Source of the DNA: Xanthomonas sp. CFBP 8443
Lineage (GTDB): Bacteria > Pseudomonadota > Gammaproteobacteria > Xanthomonadales > Xanthomonadaceae
Length of the DNA: 64,000 nucleotides
Assembly (NCBI RefSeq): GCF_025666195.1
Contig: NZ_CP102592.1
Span: forward strand, 2,232,001-2,296,000
Direction: 5' to 3'
The notes beneath the pieces were generated by a model, which saw only the letters and a program-made list of their open reading frames with translations, did no database searches and was not told the DNA's origin. The position numbers and the translations under genes were made by a program. How positions within the stretch are numbered: position 1 is the first letter of the stretch; the number at the start of each line of letters is the position of its first letter. Below are positions 8,065 to 18,043 of this stretch, piece after piece.

Positions 8065-8766
8065 TCAGCGCGGCAGGTCGAACAGCAGGAATTCCGTGTC
8101 CTGCGCATCGGCGAAGTGCAGCTGCGCCTCGTCCACGGCCTGCGCCGCGTCGCCGGCTTTCAGTGCCTGGCCATTGACCGTGAGCGCGCCGCGGATGACC
8201 TGCACGTAGGCGCCGCGTCCGTCGGCCAGCGGGTAGTCGACGCGCTCGTCGCCGTCCAGGATCGCCGCGTAGATGCGCGCATCCTGGTGGATCCGCACGG
8301 CGCCGTCCTCGCCCTGCGGCGCGGCGATCAGGCGCAGCTGGCCGCGCTTGGTCTCCGGCGCGAAGTGCTTTTCCTCGTAGCCAGGTTCGATCCCGGCGCG
8401 TTCCGGCATCAGCCAGATCTGCAGGAAGTGCACCGGCTCGCTGGCCGAGTGATTGAACTCGCTGTGGCTGACCCCGGAGCCGGCGCTCATGCGCTGCACG
8501 TCGCCGTAGCGCAGCACCGAGCCGTTGCCCATGCTGTCCTTGTGTTCCAGCGCGCCGTCGAGCACGTAGGACAGGATCTCCATGTTGCTGTGCGCATGGG
8601 TGCCGAAGCCCTGGCCCGGCTGCACCCGGTCTTCGTTGATCACCCGCAGCGGGCCGAAGCCCATGTGGCGCGGGTCGTGGTAGTGGCCGAAGGAGAAGGT
8701 GTGGCGCGAGGACAGCCAGCCGTGCTCGGCGCGGCCGCGGGTGTCGCTGGGGCGGATCTGCAGCAT
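8065..8766 (-). CDS. Pirin-family (YhaK-like) bicupin protein
   Basis: A 233-residue protein. The stretches WLSSRHTFSFGHYHDPRHMGFGPLRVINED and GFGTHAHSNMEILSYVLDG are the pirin signature, carrying the metal-binding histidines of the first cupin barrel (HDPRHMG and HAHSNME). A second, metal-free cupin follows (AILDGDERVDYPLADGRGAYVQVIRG). Bacterial pirins of this class include quercetin dioxygenase-like enzymes; the actual substrate is unknown. It is transcribed divergently from a LysR regulator with 161 bases between the starts, and a palindrome in that gap suggests the regulator controls it. The E. coli yhaK/yhaJ pair has the same arrangement. Confidence 0.88.
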   Translation of the reverse strand: MLQIRPSDTRGRAEHGWLSSRHTFSFGHYHDPRHMGFGPLRVINEDRVQPGQGFGTHAHSNMEILSYVLDGALEHKDSMGNGSVLRYGDVQRMSAGSGVSHSEFNHSASEPVHFLQIWLMPERAGIEPGYEEKHFAPETKRGQLRLIAAPQGEDGAVRIHQDARIYAAILDGDERVDYPLADGRGAYVQVIRGALTVNGQALKAGDAAQAVDEAQLHFADAQDTEFLLFDLPR

Positions 8767-8894
8767 GAGAAGCTCCTGATAGTGGCGGTATGTGCAAGTG
8801 GATCGATAGGCAGGGCGGCGGCGATATCGGTTGGATTTCGTGGCTGCCTTGCGGTGAGGACAAGTATCCGCACTGGTCCCGGATTTGAAAAACG

Positions 8895-8913
8895 GATAGA
8901 TTCGGTCTCTATC
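8895..8913. promoter_or_regulatory. Palindrome between pirin and LysR genes
   Basis: GATAGA (8895-8900), 7-base spacer, TCTATC (8908-8913), ending 14 bases before the LysR start. The position fits a LysR-type autoregulatory site. It does not match a strict T-N11-A box, so assignment is tentative. Confidence 0.45.
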
Positions 8914-8927
8914 ATCGAAAAATTCGA

Positions 8928-9854
8928 ATGCTCAAGATCAGCCTCGACGCCTTGCAGATCCTCGACGCCATCGACCGCCGCGGCTCGTTCTCGGCGGCCG
9001 GCAAGGCGCTGTACAAGGTGCCATCGACCATTTCCTACACGGTGGCCAAGCTGGAGGAGGACCTGGGTGTGCAGCTGTTCGCGCGGCTGGGGCCGAAGGT
9101 GGCGCTCACCGCGGCCGGGGCCGAGCTGCTGCGCGAGGGCCGGCACCTGCTGCGCGCGGCCAGCGATCTGGAACTGCGTGTGCGCCGCGTCGCCTCCGGC
9201 TGGGAGACCGAGTTCGCGCTGGGCCTGGACTCGGTGTTCGCGCCGGACTGCCTGGCAGAGGACGTGGCCGCGTTCTACGCGGTCGCCGACCAGACCCGGC
9301 TGCGGATCGTGCAGGAATCGCTGTCCGGCACCTGGGAGGCGCTGCTGGACCGGCGCGTGGACCTGCTGGTCGGCGCGGCCGGGGAGGGGCCCAGCGGCGG
9401 CGGCTATGTCGCCGAGCCGTTCGGCACGTTGCCGTTCGTGTTCGTGGTCGCGCCCGCGCATCCGCTGGCGCAGGCGGTCGAGCCGCTCGGCCGCAGCCAG
9501 TTGGCCGAGCACCGTGCGGTCGCGGTCGCCGATTCGGCGCGGCGGCTGCTGCCGCGCACGGTCGGGCTGCTGTTCGGCCAGGACACGCTGACCGTGCCGG
9601 ATATGCCCAGCAAGTACCGCCTGCAGCTGGCCGGGCTGGGGTTCGGATTCCTGCCCGAGCCCTACGCGCGGGCGGCGCTGGCGCGCGGCGCGCTGGTACG
9701 CAAGCAGGTCGAGGAGCCGAAGCCGGACGAGGTATTCCAGCTGGCGTGGCGCAGCGGCGAGGAGGGCGCGGCGCTGGCGTGGTGGCGCGCGCGCATGCGC
9801 CAGCCCGGGGTGTTCGAGGCGTGGCTGGCGCGGCTGCAGTCGCGGCTGGAGTGA
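8928..9854 (+). CDS. LysR-family transcriptional regulator
   Basis: A 308-residue protein with the family length. Residues 1-60 are the winged helix-turn-helix (LDALQILDAIDRRGSFSAAG, KALYKVPSTISYTVAKLEED). The rest is the two-lobed periplasmic-binding-protein-like effector domain from about residue 92. It is divergent to the pirin gene, the common arrangement in which the regulator activates its neighbour in response to a small, often aromatic, compound; that role is inferred. The start ATG at 8928 is the only one in front of the HTH. The downstream gene is an unrelated DedA protein 104 bases away. Confidence 0.9.
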   Translation: MLKISLDALQILDAIDRRGSFSAAGKALYKVPSTISYTVAKLEEDLGVQLFARLGPKVALTAAGAELLREGRHLLRAASDLELRVRRVASGWETEFALGLDSVFAPDCLAEDVAAFYAVADQTRLRIVQESLSGTWEALLDRRVDLLVGAAGEGPSGGGYVAEPFGTLPFVFVVAPAHPLAQAVEPLGRSQLAEHRAVAVADSARRLLPRTVGLLFGQDTLTVPDMPSKYRLQLAGLGFGFLPEPYARAALARGALVRKQVEEPKPDEVFQLAWRSGEEGAALAWWRARMRQPGVFEAWLARLQSRLE

Positions 9855-9958
9855 GCGCCCGATGGGCGGGTCTGTTCCGCCGGTGATGCGCCGTCGTGCG
9901 CGCCGGACGCCGATGACCGGAGGATAATGCCGCATCCCTTCTTCTCCCCGGCGCGGGC

Positions 9959-10954
9959 ATGGCCATGCAGGAACTGATCGCGCGTTACGGCCTGGGTCTG
10001 GTCTTCGTCAACGTGCTGGCATTGTCGCTGGGCCTGCCGGTGCCGGCATTGCCGACCCTGATCCTGGTCGGTGCGACCTATGCGCTGCTCGACGGCAGCG
10101 CGGTCTGGAGCAGCCTGCTGGCCGCGCTGTCGGTGTCGATCGCGGCCAGCCTGATCGGTGATCTGGTCTGGTTCGGCGCCGGGCGCCGCTACGGCAACCG
10201 CACGCTGCAGTCGCTGTGCCGCCTGTCGCTGTCGCGCGATACCTGCATGAAGCGGACCGAGCGCTTCTACACCCGCTGGGGCGTGCGCGTGCTGGCGGTG
10301 GCCAAGTTCGTGCCCGGCCTGTCGATGGTGTCGGTGCCGATGGCCGGGGCGATGCGGGCGCGGCCGGGCGCGTTCCTGCGCTACGACGCGCTGGGCGCGG
10401 CGCTGTGGGCCGGCTGCGGTTTGCTGCTCGGCCTGGCGTTCGCCGACCAGGTGGAGGACGTGCTGGACTGGTTGAGCCTGCTCGGCACGCGCGCGGTGCT
10501 GCTGCTGGCGGGCTTGCTGGTGCTCTACATCGGTTATCGCGCGTGGCGCCGGCATACGCTGCTGAAGTCGATGGAGACGCTGCGCATCGACGTGGACGAG
10601 CTGTATGCGCTGATGCAGGGCGAGGCCACGCCGATGGTGCTGGACATCCGCGCACCGGGCTATCGCACGCTCGAGCCGTATGCGATTCCTGGCGCGATGG
10701 AAGTGGACGATCGCCGCATCGACGCCATCGTCGCGGCGCTGCCGCGCGATCGCAAGATCGTCATCTACTGCGCCTGCCCGAACGAAGTATCGGCGGCGGT
10801 GCTGGCCACGCGCCTGCGCCAGCATCACTACGAGGACGTGGTGCCGCTGCGCGGCGGCCTGGATGCATGGCGCGCGGCGGGTTACGCGGTGATCGAGCTG
10901 GGTGGCGGGACGGCAGCGCCGGCCCCGGGCATCGGCGGCAAGGTCGCTGCGTAA
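9959..10954 (+). CDS. DedA-family membrane protein fused to a rhodanese domain
   Basis: A 331-residue protein. Residues 1-200 are a DedA/VTT integral membrane domain, with LGLPVPALPTLILVGATYALLDG as the re-entrant-loop motif, GDLVWFGAGRRYG, the FTRW/RFVPGLSM-type stretch (RVLAVAKFVPGLSMVSVPMAGAM) and a terminal helix (AVLLLAGLLVLYIGYRAWRR). DedA proteins take part in lipid flipping and membrane homeostasis. Residues 215-315 are a rhodanese fold (MVLDIRAPGYR ... GAMEVDDRRI ... IVIYCACPNEVSAAVLATRL) with the likely catalytic Cys271. The active loop CACPNEV differs from the classical CRSGxR, so sulfurtransferase activity is uncertain. The fusion puts a cytoplasmic redox or sulfur domain on a membrane transporter. 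Confidence 0.88.
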   Translation: MAMQELIARYGLGLVFVNVLALSLGLPVPALPTLILVGATYALLDGSAVWSSLLAALSVSIAASLIGDLVWFGAGRRYGNRTLQSLCRLSLSRDTCMKRTERFYTRWGVRVLAVAKFVPGLSMVSVPMAGAMRARPGAFLRYDALGAALWAGCGLLLGLAFADQVEDVLDWLSLLGTRAVLLLAGLLVLYIGYRAWRRHTLLKSMETLRIDVDELYALMQGEATPMVLDIRAPGYRTLEPYAIPGAMEVDDRRIDAIVAALPRDRKIVIYCACPNEVSAAVLATRLRQHHYEDVVPLRGGLDAWRAAGYAVIELGGGTAAPAPGIGGKVAA

Positions 10955-11005
10955 GCGGCTGCGCGCAAGCGCTTGCGGTGCGGGCACCAGCGAATCGAAA
11001 GGCAA

Positions 11006-11035
11006 AAAAACGACAAGCGCAGGCTTGTCGTTTTT
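11006..11035 (-). terminator. Terminator of the downstream tRNA-Arg
   Basis: Hairpin with 13-base arms 11006-11018 and 11023-11035 (core ACGACAAGC / GCTTGTCGT), loop GCAG. A and T runs flank both sides, so it can work in either direction. It lies 8 bases beyond the 3' end of the minus-strand tRNA and also faces the DedA gene. Confidence 0.8.
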
Positions 11036-11043
11036 GATCTGAC

Positions 11044-11120
11044 TGGTGCGCCCGGAGAGATTCGAACTCCCGACCGCCTGGTTCGTAGCCAGGTACTCTA
11101 TCCAACTGAGCTACGGGCGC
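11044..11120 (-). tRNA. tRNA-Arg (anticodon ACG), copy 1
   Basis: Minus strand: acceptor GCGCCCG pairs with CGGGCGC; D arm AGTTGGATAGAGT; anticodon arm CCTGG-CTACGAA-CCAGG gives anticodon ACG; T arm GGGAGTTCGAATCTCTC; the CCA end is encoded (11044-11046). 77 bases. ACG becomes ICG after deamination and reads CGU, CGC and CGA, so it serves abundant Arg codons in this genome. It is identical to the copy at 11293-11369. Confidence 0.96.
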
Positions 11121-11255
11121 GTCGTCAGGCGCGGGATTATTCCCGAGTTCTGCCGATCCGTCTACACCGGCGTGCGCCGATGCGCGGAAAGGCCGATGGC
11201 CGTGCGCGGCGATGTAGGTGTCGCATGTCCGCGAATGGCCGGCGGACACGCAAAA

Positions 11256-11284
11256 AAAAACGACAAACCGAGTTTGTCGTTTTT
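11256..11284 (-). terminator. Terminator of the upstream tRNA-Arg
   Basis: Arms 11256-11268 and 11272-11284 (core ACGACAAAC / GTTTGTCGT) with loop CGA and flanking A/T runs. It is nearly the same hairpin as at 11006-11035 and sits 8 bases beyond the second tRNA's 3' end, so it was duplicated with the tRNA. Confidence 0.8.
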
Positions 11285-11292
11285 CATCTGAC

Positions 11293-11369
11293 TGGTGCGC
11301 CCGGAGAGATTCGAACTCCCGACCGCCTGGTTCGTAGCCAGGTACTCTATCCAACTGAGCTACGGGCGC
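11293..11369 (-). tRNA. tRNA-Arg (anticodon ACG), copy 2
   Basis: Same 77-base sequence, anticodon ACG and encoded CCA as the copy at 11044-11120. It precedes that copy in the direction of transcription; 172 bases separate them and include a terminator, so each is probably transcribed on its own. Confidence 0.96.
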
Positions 11370-11432
11370 GTCGTCAGGAGCGGAATTATTACCGAGTCCC
11401 CCGGACCCGTCAATGCCCTTCGCGCAAAAAAT

Positions 11433-12280
11433 TCATCCTGCGGCGCCGAGCAGGGCGTGCGCCACCGCCGCCGGCCGCCGCATCCAGGCGAAATGGTCGG
11501 CCGTGGTGCCCAGTTGCGCCGCATCCAGCGACTGCACCTCGAGCCTGCGCGGCGCCAGCTTGCACATAAAAGCGCGCAGCGAGGTTTCCGGTCCCATCCA
11601 GTCGTCCTGCAACAGCACGCCGCGCACCGGTGCGGTGAGTTGCGCCAGCAGCGCTTCCAGATCGGCGGTCATGCCCACGGCCGCATAGCGACCGCTCAGG
11701 CCCACGCGCGTCCAGTCCGCGATCAGGCCGCGCGCCTCAGTGCCGCCGAAGCCGAGTCGGCGTCCGTGCAGCACGCCCTGGCGCTGCGCCAGCCATGCCA
11801 TCAGGCGGTACGCCAACGGCAGCAGATAGCGACGCGGCGCGGCGAAATGGCGCCAGTACGGCGTGCCGCTGGCGACCAGCCACAGCTGCGCGAAGGCCTG
11901 CGGATGCAGCGCGGCGTAGCAGCAGGCGAGCTGCCCGCCGAGGCTGTGGCCGCCGACGGTCAGCGGCAGCGCGCTGTGCTGCGCCAGCGCCGCGTGGCTG
12001 GCCGGCAGGTCCTCGCACAGCAGTTGCCGGTAGCCCCAGTCGCAGGCGCGCGACGGGCGCAGCGTGCTGCTGCCGTTGCCGCGCCATTCGTGCAGGAACA
12101 CGGCCACGCCGCGTGCGGCCAGCGCCTCGGCCAACGGCAGGTAGTGGCGCGCGGCCACGCCCAGCGCAGGCAGCCACAGCAGCGCCTGGCGCGGCGCGGC
12201 GGGAATGCGCGTCAGCACGCTCCAGCGATGGCCGTCGCCGGCGCTGGCCGGCAGCGCCTGGTCCGTCATCGCCTGCACGC

Positions 12281-12284
<4 letters not shown>
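11433..12284 (-). CDS. Alpha/beta-hydrolase family protein
   Basis: From the ATG at 12284, which overlaps the thiD stop by ATGA, the protein is 283 residues. The nucleophile elbow is GGHSLGG (Ser near residue 116), inside LPLTVGGHSLGGQLACCYAALHP. An oxyanion/cap region HEWRGNGSS precedes it, and the late histidine in TTADHFAWMRRP completes the triad. The protein resembles predicted serine hydrolases or lipases with a small lid (YWRHFAAPRRYLLPLAYRLMAWL). The substrate is unknown. It is translationally coupled to thiD, but no role in thiamine synthesis is evident. Confidence 0.82.
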
Positions 12285-13090
<806 letters not shown>

Positions 13091-13133
13091 GCGCCGATTG
13101 TGCAGCGTCGGCTGCTGCTTGGCGACCGCGCGT

Positions 13134-13802
13134 TCAGCGCTGCTGGCGCCGGTAATGGGCCTGCAGCGCATAGGTGGTGCCGACCAGCCCGGTCAGCAGC
13201 GCCGGCGCCAGCAGCGCATCGAAGCCGACGCGGCGATAGGCCCAGGCGCCGAGCACGCCGCCGAGCAGGAAGCCGCCGATGATCAGCAGGCTCAGGCGGA
13301 TGCGCCGGCGCGGCAGCGGCAGGCCGCGCAGCGCCTGGCCCAGGCCGATGCCCAGGTCGGTGAACATGCCGGTCAGGTGGGTGGTGCGCACCACCGCGCC
13401 GCTGTAGGTGGTGGTCATCGCGTTCTGCAGGCCGCAGGCCGCGGCGGCGAGCAGCGCGCCGACCAGTTGTTGTTGCTTGAACGCCTGCATCGCCGCCAAC
13501 AGCAGCAGCGCTTCCAGCGCCAGCGCCACGCCGTAGCGGCGGCCCAGCCGCAGTCGGCTGTCCTGCACCACGATGCCGCTGAGCACCGCGCCGCCGAGGA
13601 AGGCCAGCACCACGCCGAGCAGGTTGCCGATCACCCGCATGTCGCCGTCGGCCAGCGCCGCGCCGAGCAGGGTGGTGGTGCCGGTCAGGTGGGTCACCGC
13701 CTGGTGTTCGAAGCCCAGATAGCCGACCACGTTGACCATGCCGGCCACGCAGGCCAGCGCGCCGGCGAACGCCCAGGCCCAGCGCGGCAGCTCGAAGTTC
13801 AT
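13134..13802 (-). CDS. YoaK/DUF1275 family membrane protein
   Basis: A 222-residue protein with about six hydrophobic helices. The N-terminal stretch [35 protein letters not shown] and the repeat-like [35 protein letters not shown] are the hallmark of DUF1275 (YoaK) proteins. Each half of the molecule carries one such THLTGxxT motif, implying an internal duplication. Function is unknown; transport has been suggested for the family. It sits alone between thiD and a lipoprotein gene, on the same strand as both. Confidence 0.88.
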   Translation of the reverse strand: MNFELPRWAWAFAGALACVAGMVNVVGYLGFEHQAVTHLTGTTTLLGAALADGDMRVIGNLLGVVLAFLGGAVLSGIVVQDSRLRLGRRYGVALALEALLLLAAMQAFKQQQLVGALLAAAACGLQNAMTTTYSGAVVRTTHLTGMFTDLGIGLGQALRGLPLPRRRIRLSLLIIGGFLLGGVLGAWAYRRVGFDALLAPALLTGLVGTTYALQAHYRRQQR

Positions 13803-13871
13803 GCGCCGGCGCCGCGCCGGCGCGCCGCGTGCGACGGGCTGGACGGAGGCGGCCGGCGCATGCGCTGTGGC

Positions 13872-14363
13872 CTACTTCGCGCCGTTGACGGCGATCTCGG
13901 AGAAGCTGCCGCTGGCGGGGTCGAACACCGCGCCCCAGAAGCCGCTGCCGCCGCCACATACGCGCACCGCATCGACGCTGGGGTCGAGGTCGCTGTCGTC
14001 GTTCGGCTTGAACGCGTTGACGTAGATCGCCTGCTTGCCGCGGTAGAGAATGCCCACGTACTGGCGGTCGTAGCTGGCCGGCTCGGCGATGCTCGGCTGC
14101 AGTTGTGCCAGCCGCGTTTCCAGCTGCGCGATCTGCTCCAGGCTCGGCGCCCAGTAACCGCTCACCGCGCCGTCGTGACGCGCCGGACTGTCGCGCGAAC
14201 AGGTGTCGAGCACCTGCGCGGCGGTGCTGTTGCGGGTGACGACCCACGACTGCCCGGCCTTGATCGCGGTCGGCACGCTGGCCGGTCCGCGCGTGGTGGT
14301 GCACGCGCCGAGCAGGGCCAGCGCCAGCGCCGCGCCGCCCAGGCGCGCGCCGGCGGCGCTCAC
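13872..14363 (-). CDS. Predicted lipoprotein, GTG start overlapping phoH stop
   Basis: The frame is open far upstream inside the phoH gene, but the GTG at 14363 overlaps the phoH stop (GTGA) and is directly followed by a signal peptide ending in LALLGAC (lipobox). That start gives 163 residues. The mature protein contains two widely spaced cysteines (DTCSRD and [18 protein letters not shown]) and a pattern [17 protein letters not shown] suggestive of a small alpha/beta domain. The family is not recognised. Translational coupling to phoH is likely. The alternative of a much longer non-lipoprotein product is rejected because upstream codons mirror phoH. Confidence 0.75.
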   Translation of the reverse strand: MSAAGARLGGAALALALLGACTTTRGPASVPTAIKAGQSWVVTRNSTAAQVLDTCSRDSPARHDGAVSGYWAPSLEQIAQLETRLAQLQPSIAEPASYDRQYVGILYRGKQAIYVNAFKPNDDSDLDPSVDAVRVCGGGSGFWGAVFDPASGSFSEIAVNGAK

Positions 14364-15760
14364 AGCACCTCCGAGGCGTAGTCGGCCAGGCGCGAGCGCT
14401 CGCCGCGGCGCAGGGTCACGTGCGCGCTGTGCGGCCAGGCCTTGAAGCGGTCCACCGCGTAGGTCAGGCCCGAGGTGGTCTCGGTCAGGTACGGGGTGTC
14501 GATCTGCTCGACGTTGCCCAGGCACACGATCTTGGTGCCGGGGCCGGCACGGGTGATCAGCGTCTTCATCTGCTTCGGGGTCAGGTTCTGCGCTTCGTCC
14601 AGGATCAGGTAGCGCGACAGGAAGGTGCGCCCGCGCATGAAGTTCATCGAGCGGATCTTGATCCGGCTGGCGAGCAGGTCGTTGGTCGCCGCGCGGCCCC
14701 AGGCGCCGCCTTCCTGGTTGTGGGTCAGCACTTCCAGGTTGTCGGTCAGCGCGCCCATCCACGGCGTCATCTTCTCTTCCTCGGTGCCGGGCAGGAAGCC
14801 GATGTCCTCGCCGACGCTGACCGTGGCGCGGGTCATGATGATCTCGCGGTAGCGCTGCTGGTCCATGGTCTGCGCCAGGCCGGCGGCCAGCGCCAGCAGG
14901 GTCTTGCCGGTGCCGGCGGTGCCGAGCAGGGTGACGAAGTCGATCTCCGGGTCCATCAGCGCGTTGAGCGCGAAGTTCTGTTCGCGGTTGCGCGCGGCGA
15001 TGCCCCACACCGCGTGCTGGCCGCTGCGGAAATCGTCGACCAGCGCCAGCGTCGCCTTGCGCTCGCCGCTGACCTTGACCACGCGCAGCTCGACCTCGTC
15101 GTCGCCGGGCAGGTACAGGTACTGGTTCGGATACCAGTCCTCGTCGTCGGCCAGCGCGATCTCGTAGCAGGTGCGGCCCTTGTCGCTCCAGCTGCGCAGG
15201 TCCTGGTTGTGCTTCTGCCAGAAGTCCTCCGGCAGTTCGATCGCGCCGGTGTACAGCAGGCTGAAATCGTCCAGCGCGCGGTCGTTCTCGTAGTCCTCGG
15301 CGATCAGGCCGCTGATCGCCGCCTTGATCCGCAGGTTGATGTCCTTGGACACCAGGATCACCGGCGTTTCCGGGCCGTCCTCGCGCAGCGCCAGCACCGC
15401 GGCCAGGATTTTGTTGTCCGGCGCCACGGTGCCGAAGCTGCGCCCGGGCTCGACCGGGCGGGTCTGGAAGTACAGCCGGCCGATGCTGCCGCTGCTCTTG
15501 AGCTGGATGCCCTGCGGATGGCTGAGCGGGATGCCCGACTCGATCTGCTCGGCGCCGGCGCCTTCGATCAGCTCGTTGAGGAAACGGCTGACCTGGCGCG
15601 CGTTGCGGCTGACCTCGGACATGCCCTTCTTGGCGTTGTCCAGCTCCTCGATCACCTGCATCGGCAGGAACACGTCGTGTTCCTCGAACTTGAACAGCGC
15701 GGTCGGATCGTGCATCAGCACGTTGGTATCCAGCACGTAGATGCGCTTGCCTCGGGTCAT
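14360..15760 (-). CDS. PhoH-family ATPase with N-terminal PIN domain
   Basis: A 466-residue protein. Residues 1-140 are a PIN nuclease-like domain ([28 protein letters not shown] with the acidic triad Asp, and [13 protein letters not shown]). Residues 230-466 are the PhoH ATPase with Walker [14 protein letters not shown], Walker [22 protein letters not shown] and the GxGTK sensor stretch. The PIN-PhoH architecture (PhoH2/YlaK type) is thought to act in RNA unwinding and cleavage; direct function in this organism is inferred. It is followed by an overlapping lipoprotein gene and preceded 84 bases upstream by bcp on the same strand. Confidence 0.93.
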   Translation of the reverse strand: MTRGKRIYVLDTNVLMHDPTALFKFEEHDVFLPMQVIEELDNAKKGMSEVSRNARQVSRFLNELIEGAGAEQIESGIPLSHPQGIQLKSSGSIGRLYFQTRPVEPGRSFGTVAPDNKILAAVLALREDGPETPVILVSKDINLRIKAAISGLIAEDYENDRALDDFSLLYTGAIELPEDFWQKHNQDLRSWSDKGRTCYEIALADDEDWYPNQYLYLPGDDEVELRVVKVSGERKATLALVDDFRSGQHAVWGIAARNREQNFALNALMDPEIDFVTLLGTAGTGKTLLALAAGLAQTMDQQRYREIIMTRATVSVGEDIGFLPGTEEEKMTPWMGALTDNLEVLTHNQEGGAWGRAATNDLLASRIKIRSMNFMRGRTFLSRYLILDEAQNLTPKQMKTLITRAGPGTKIVCLGNVEQIDTPYLTETTSGLTYAVDRFKAWPHSAHVTLRRGERSRLADYASEVL

Positions 15761-15844
15761 CGTGGATTCCTGGGAAGGGGACAGGGACAGACCATCACCG
15801 CCTGCGCGGGGCAGGGGGATGCGGCGTGCGGGAAGCGCGAATGA

Positions 15845-16324
15845 TCACTGCTGGGCGGCGGCCTGCAGTGCGTCGTACACGGCCTGGGCGTGGCCGGGAA
15901 CCTTGACCTTGCGCCAGCTGCGCAGCAGCCGGCCTGAGGGCGAGATCAGGAAGGTGCTGCGCTCGATGCCGAGCACCTGGCGGCCGTACATGTTCTTTTG
16001 CTTGATCACGTCGAAGGCGCGGCACAGGGCCTCGTCGGCGTCGCTGACCAGCGGGAAGCGGAAACCCTGTTTGGCGCAGAAGTTGTCGTGCGACTTGAGC
16101 GAATCGCGCGAGACGCCGAGCACGGCGGCGTTGGCCTGCTCGAACTGCGGCAGCAGCGCGTTGAAGTCGATGCCCTCGGTGGTGCAGCCGGGGGTGCTGT
16201 CCTTCGGATAGAAATACAGCACCAGCCAGCGGCCGGCGTAGTCGCCGAGCGTGGCGCTGGCGCCGCCGGACAACGCCAGCGGCAACGCCAGCGTGGTGCG
16301 GTCCAGGGTGTCGCCGTCCTTCAT
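15845..16324 (-). CDS. bcp: Peroxiredoxin of the Bcp/PrxQ family
   Basis: A 159-residue thiol peroxidase. YFYPKDSTPGCTTEG holds the peroxidatic Cys47 with the usual Pro and Thr nearby. The resolving cysteine that many PrxQ proteins carry five residues later is replaced (PGCTTEGIDF), so the enzyme is probably of the 1-Cys or atypical type, possibly using Cys in NFCAKQG. It reduces H2O2 and organic hydroperoxides. Start ATG at 16324 directly precedes the conserved domain. The order bcp-gcvR with divergent dapA is the same as in E. coli, which supports the assignment. Confidence 0.93.
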   Translation of the reverse strand: MKDGDTLDRTTLALPLALSGGASATLGDYAGRWLVLYFYPKDSTPGCTTEGIDFNALLPQFEQANAAVLGVSRDSLKSHDNFCAKQGFRFPLVSDADEALCRAFDVIKQKNMYGRQVLGIERSTFLISPSGRLLRSWRKVKVPGHAQAVYDALQAAAQQ

Positions 16325-16385
16325 CGGGTGTCCTCCGCGTGCATCGCCATCATCTGCGTTCGCCTGCGTCGATGTCCAGCGCGGC

Positions 16386-16961
16386 TCAGAACTTCATCGG
16401 GTCCATGATCGCGTCCAGGTTCAGGTGGTCGCAGAACTCGAGGAAATCGTCGCGCAGCGCGGCGATGTGCATGTTCGCCGGCACCCCGATCGTCACCTGC
16501 GCCGAGAACATCTCCGCGCCGGTCTGCATCGCGCGGTAGCGGGTGCTCTGCAGGTTCTCGATGGTGATGCCCTGGCGGTCGAAGAAGTCCGCCAGCTGGA
16601 ACAGGATGCCCGGCTTGTCGGCGGCGATGACCTCGACGATGTAGGGCAGCAGGTTGGATTGCGCCTGCTTGGCGCCAGTGCGGTACCACACCAGCTTCAT
16701 GCCTTCCTCGCGGTCGAGCCGGGTCAGCATGGCTTCCAGCTTTGCCACCGCGTCCCAGGAGCCGGTCGCCAGCGCGGTCACCGACACGTCGCGGCCGACC
16801 GTGGCCAGGCGCGCATCGACGAGATTGCAGCCGCTGTCGGCGATACGGCGCGTCACCGGCAACAGCGGCGACTCCGGATGCGTCGTATAGGCGTTGATCA
16901 GGAGGTGGTTTTCGGTCGGCGCGGGCCGGGGCGTGGTGTCGGTCAAAGGGGCTTCCGGCAT
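16386..16961 (-). CDS. gcvR: Glycine cleavage system regulator GcvR (double ACT protein)
   Basis: From the ATG at 16961 the protein is 191 residues, the usual length. It holds two ACT domains: about residues 17-90 (HLLINAYTTHPESPLLPVTRRIADSGCNLVDARLATVG) and 105-185 (YIVEVIAADKPGILFQLADFFDRQGITIENLQSTRY). In enterobacteria GcvR binds GcvA to repress the glycine cleavage operon when glycine is low; the same role here is inferred from family. No gcvA is in the window. Transcribed divergently from dapA, 156 bases apart, and followed by bcp. Confidence 0.9.
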   Translation of the reverse strand: MPEAPLTDTTPRPAPTENHLLINAYTTHPESPLLPVTRRIADSGCNLVDARLATVGRDVSVTALATGSWDAVAKLEAMLTRLDREEGMKLVWYRTGAKQAQSNLLPYIVEVIAADKPGILFQLADFFDRQGITIENLQSTRYRAMQTGAEMFSAQVTIGVPANMHIAALRDDFLEFCDHLNLDAIMDPMKF

Positions 16962-17117
16962 TGCGTAGGATTGCGTAAGGCTGAACGGCGTCCGGGCGGT
17001 CGCTCGGCGCAGTATGCAGCATACTTGCCCGCGCTTTCGGGCCGCAAGTAACATGCGGGACGAATCCCGTCCGTGCAGGCCGCACGCGGCCCTCTCTCAC
17101 AGCGAGCATCAGGCATC

Positions 17118-18026
17118 TTGTCCCTCTCCGGCATCATCACCGCCCTGGCCACGCCCTTCCAGGGCAATGGCGACCTCGACCTCGACGCCTGGCAGCGGCT
17201 GCTCAAACGGCAGCTGGACGGCGGCGTGCAGGGCGTGGTGGTGGCGGGATCGACCGGCGAGGCGGCCACGCTGCTGGACGAAGAGTACGACCTGATCCTG
17301 CGCGAAGCGGCGCAGGCGCTGGGCGGGCGCGTGCCGCTGCTGGCCGGCACCGGCCTGTCCGGCACCGCCAAGACGGTCGCGCTGACCCGCCGCGCCGCGG
17401 CCAACGGCGCGCAGTACGCGCTGGTGGTGACGCCGCCGTACGTGCGCCCGACCCAGGCCGGCCTGCTCGCGCACTACCTGCAGGTGGCCGAGCACGGCGG
17501 CCTGCCGGTGGTGCTGTACAACGTGCCCGGACGCACCGGCTGCGATCTGCTGCCGGAGACGGTGGCGCAACTGGCGCAGCATCCGAACATCGTCGGCATC
17601 AAGGAAGCCAGCAGCGACCCGCAGCGCATCGCTGCGCTGCTGGCCCTGCGCAGCGACCGTTTCGCCGTGCTCAGCGGCGACGACGGCAGCGCCGCGCAGG
17701 CCATGCTCGGCGGCTACGACGGGCTGATCTCGGTCGCCTCCAACGCCTTGCCGGCCGCCTACCGGCGCCTGTGCGACCTGGCGCGTGCGCGCCAGACCGA
17801 GCCGGCGCAGGCCTGGGACGCGCGGCTGCAGCCGTTCCACGCGTTCTGCGGCATCGAATCCAACCCGATCCCGGTCAAGGCGCTGCTGCAGCGCGCCGGC
17901 ATCGGCCACGGACTGCGGCTGCCGCTGCTGCCGCTGTCCGCGGCGCACCAGGCCACGGCCGACCGTCTCGCCACCGACGCAGCCGCGTTGGAAGAACTAT
18001 CCAGCCGCGAAACGCTCGCGGCCTGA
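17118..18026 (+). CDS. dapA: 4-hydroxy-tetrahydrodipicolinate synthase
   Basis: The TTG at 17118 ([14 protein letters not shown]) is chosen over the ATG at 17073. It gives 302 residues and places Lys162 and Tyr134 where E. coli DapA has Lys161 and Tyr133. DapA condenses pyruvate and aspartate semialdehyde, the first step of lysine and diaminopimelate synthesis. Motifs seen: GSTGEAATL (pyruvate carboxylate binding), [20 protein letters not shown] (catalytic Tyr) and [10 protein letters not shown] (Schiff-base Lys). The bamC-like lipoprotein gene starts 17 bases downstream, as in E. coli dapA-bamC, so the two are probably cotranscribed. Confidence 0.95.
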   Translation: MSLSGIITALATPFQGNGDLDLDAWQRLLKRQLDGGVQGVVVAGSTGEAATLLDEEYDLILREAAQALGGRVPLLAGTGLSGTAKTVALTRRAAANGAQYALVVTPPYVRPTQAGLLAHYLQVAEHGGLPVVLYNVPGRTGCDLLPETVAQLAQHPNIVGIKEASSDPQRIAALLALRSDRFAVLSGDDGSAAQAMLGGYDGLISVASNALPAAYRRLCDLARARQTEPAQAWDARLQPFHAFCGIESNPIPVKALLQRAGIGHGLRLPLLPLSAAHQATADRLATDAAALEELSSRETLAA

Positions 18027-18043
18027 CCTCAGGAGATTTATCG

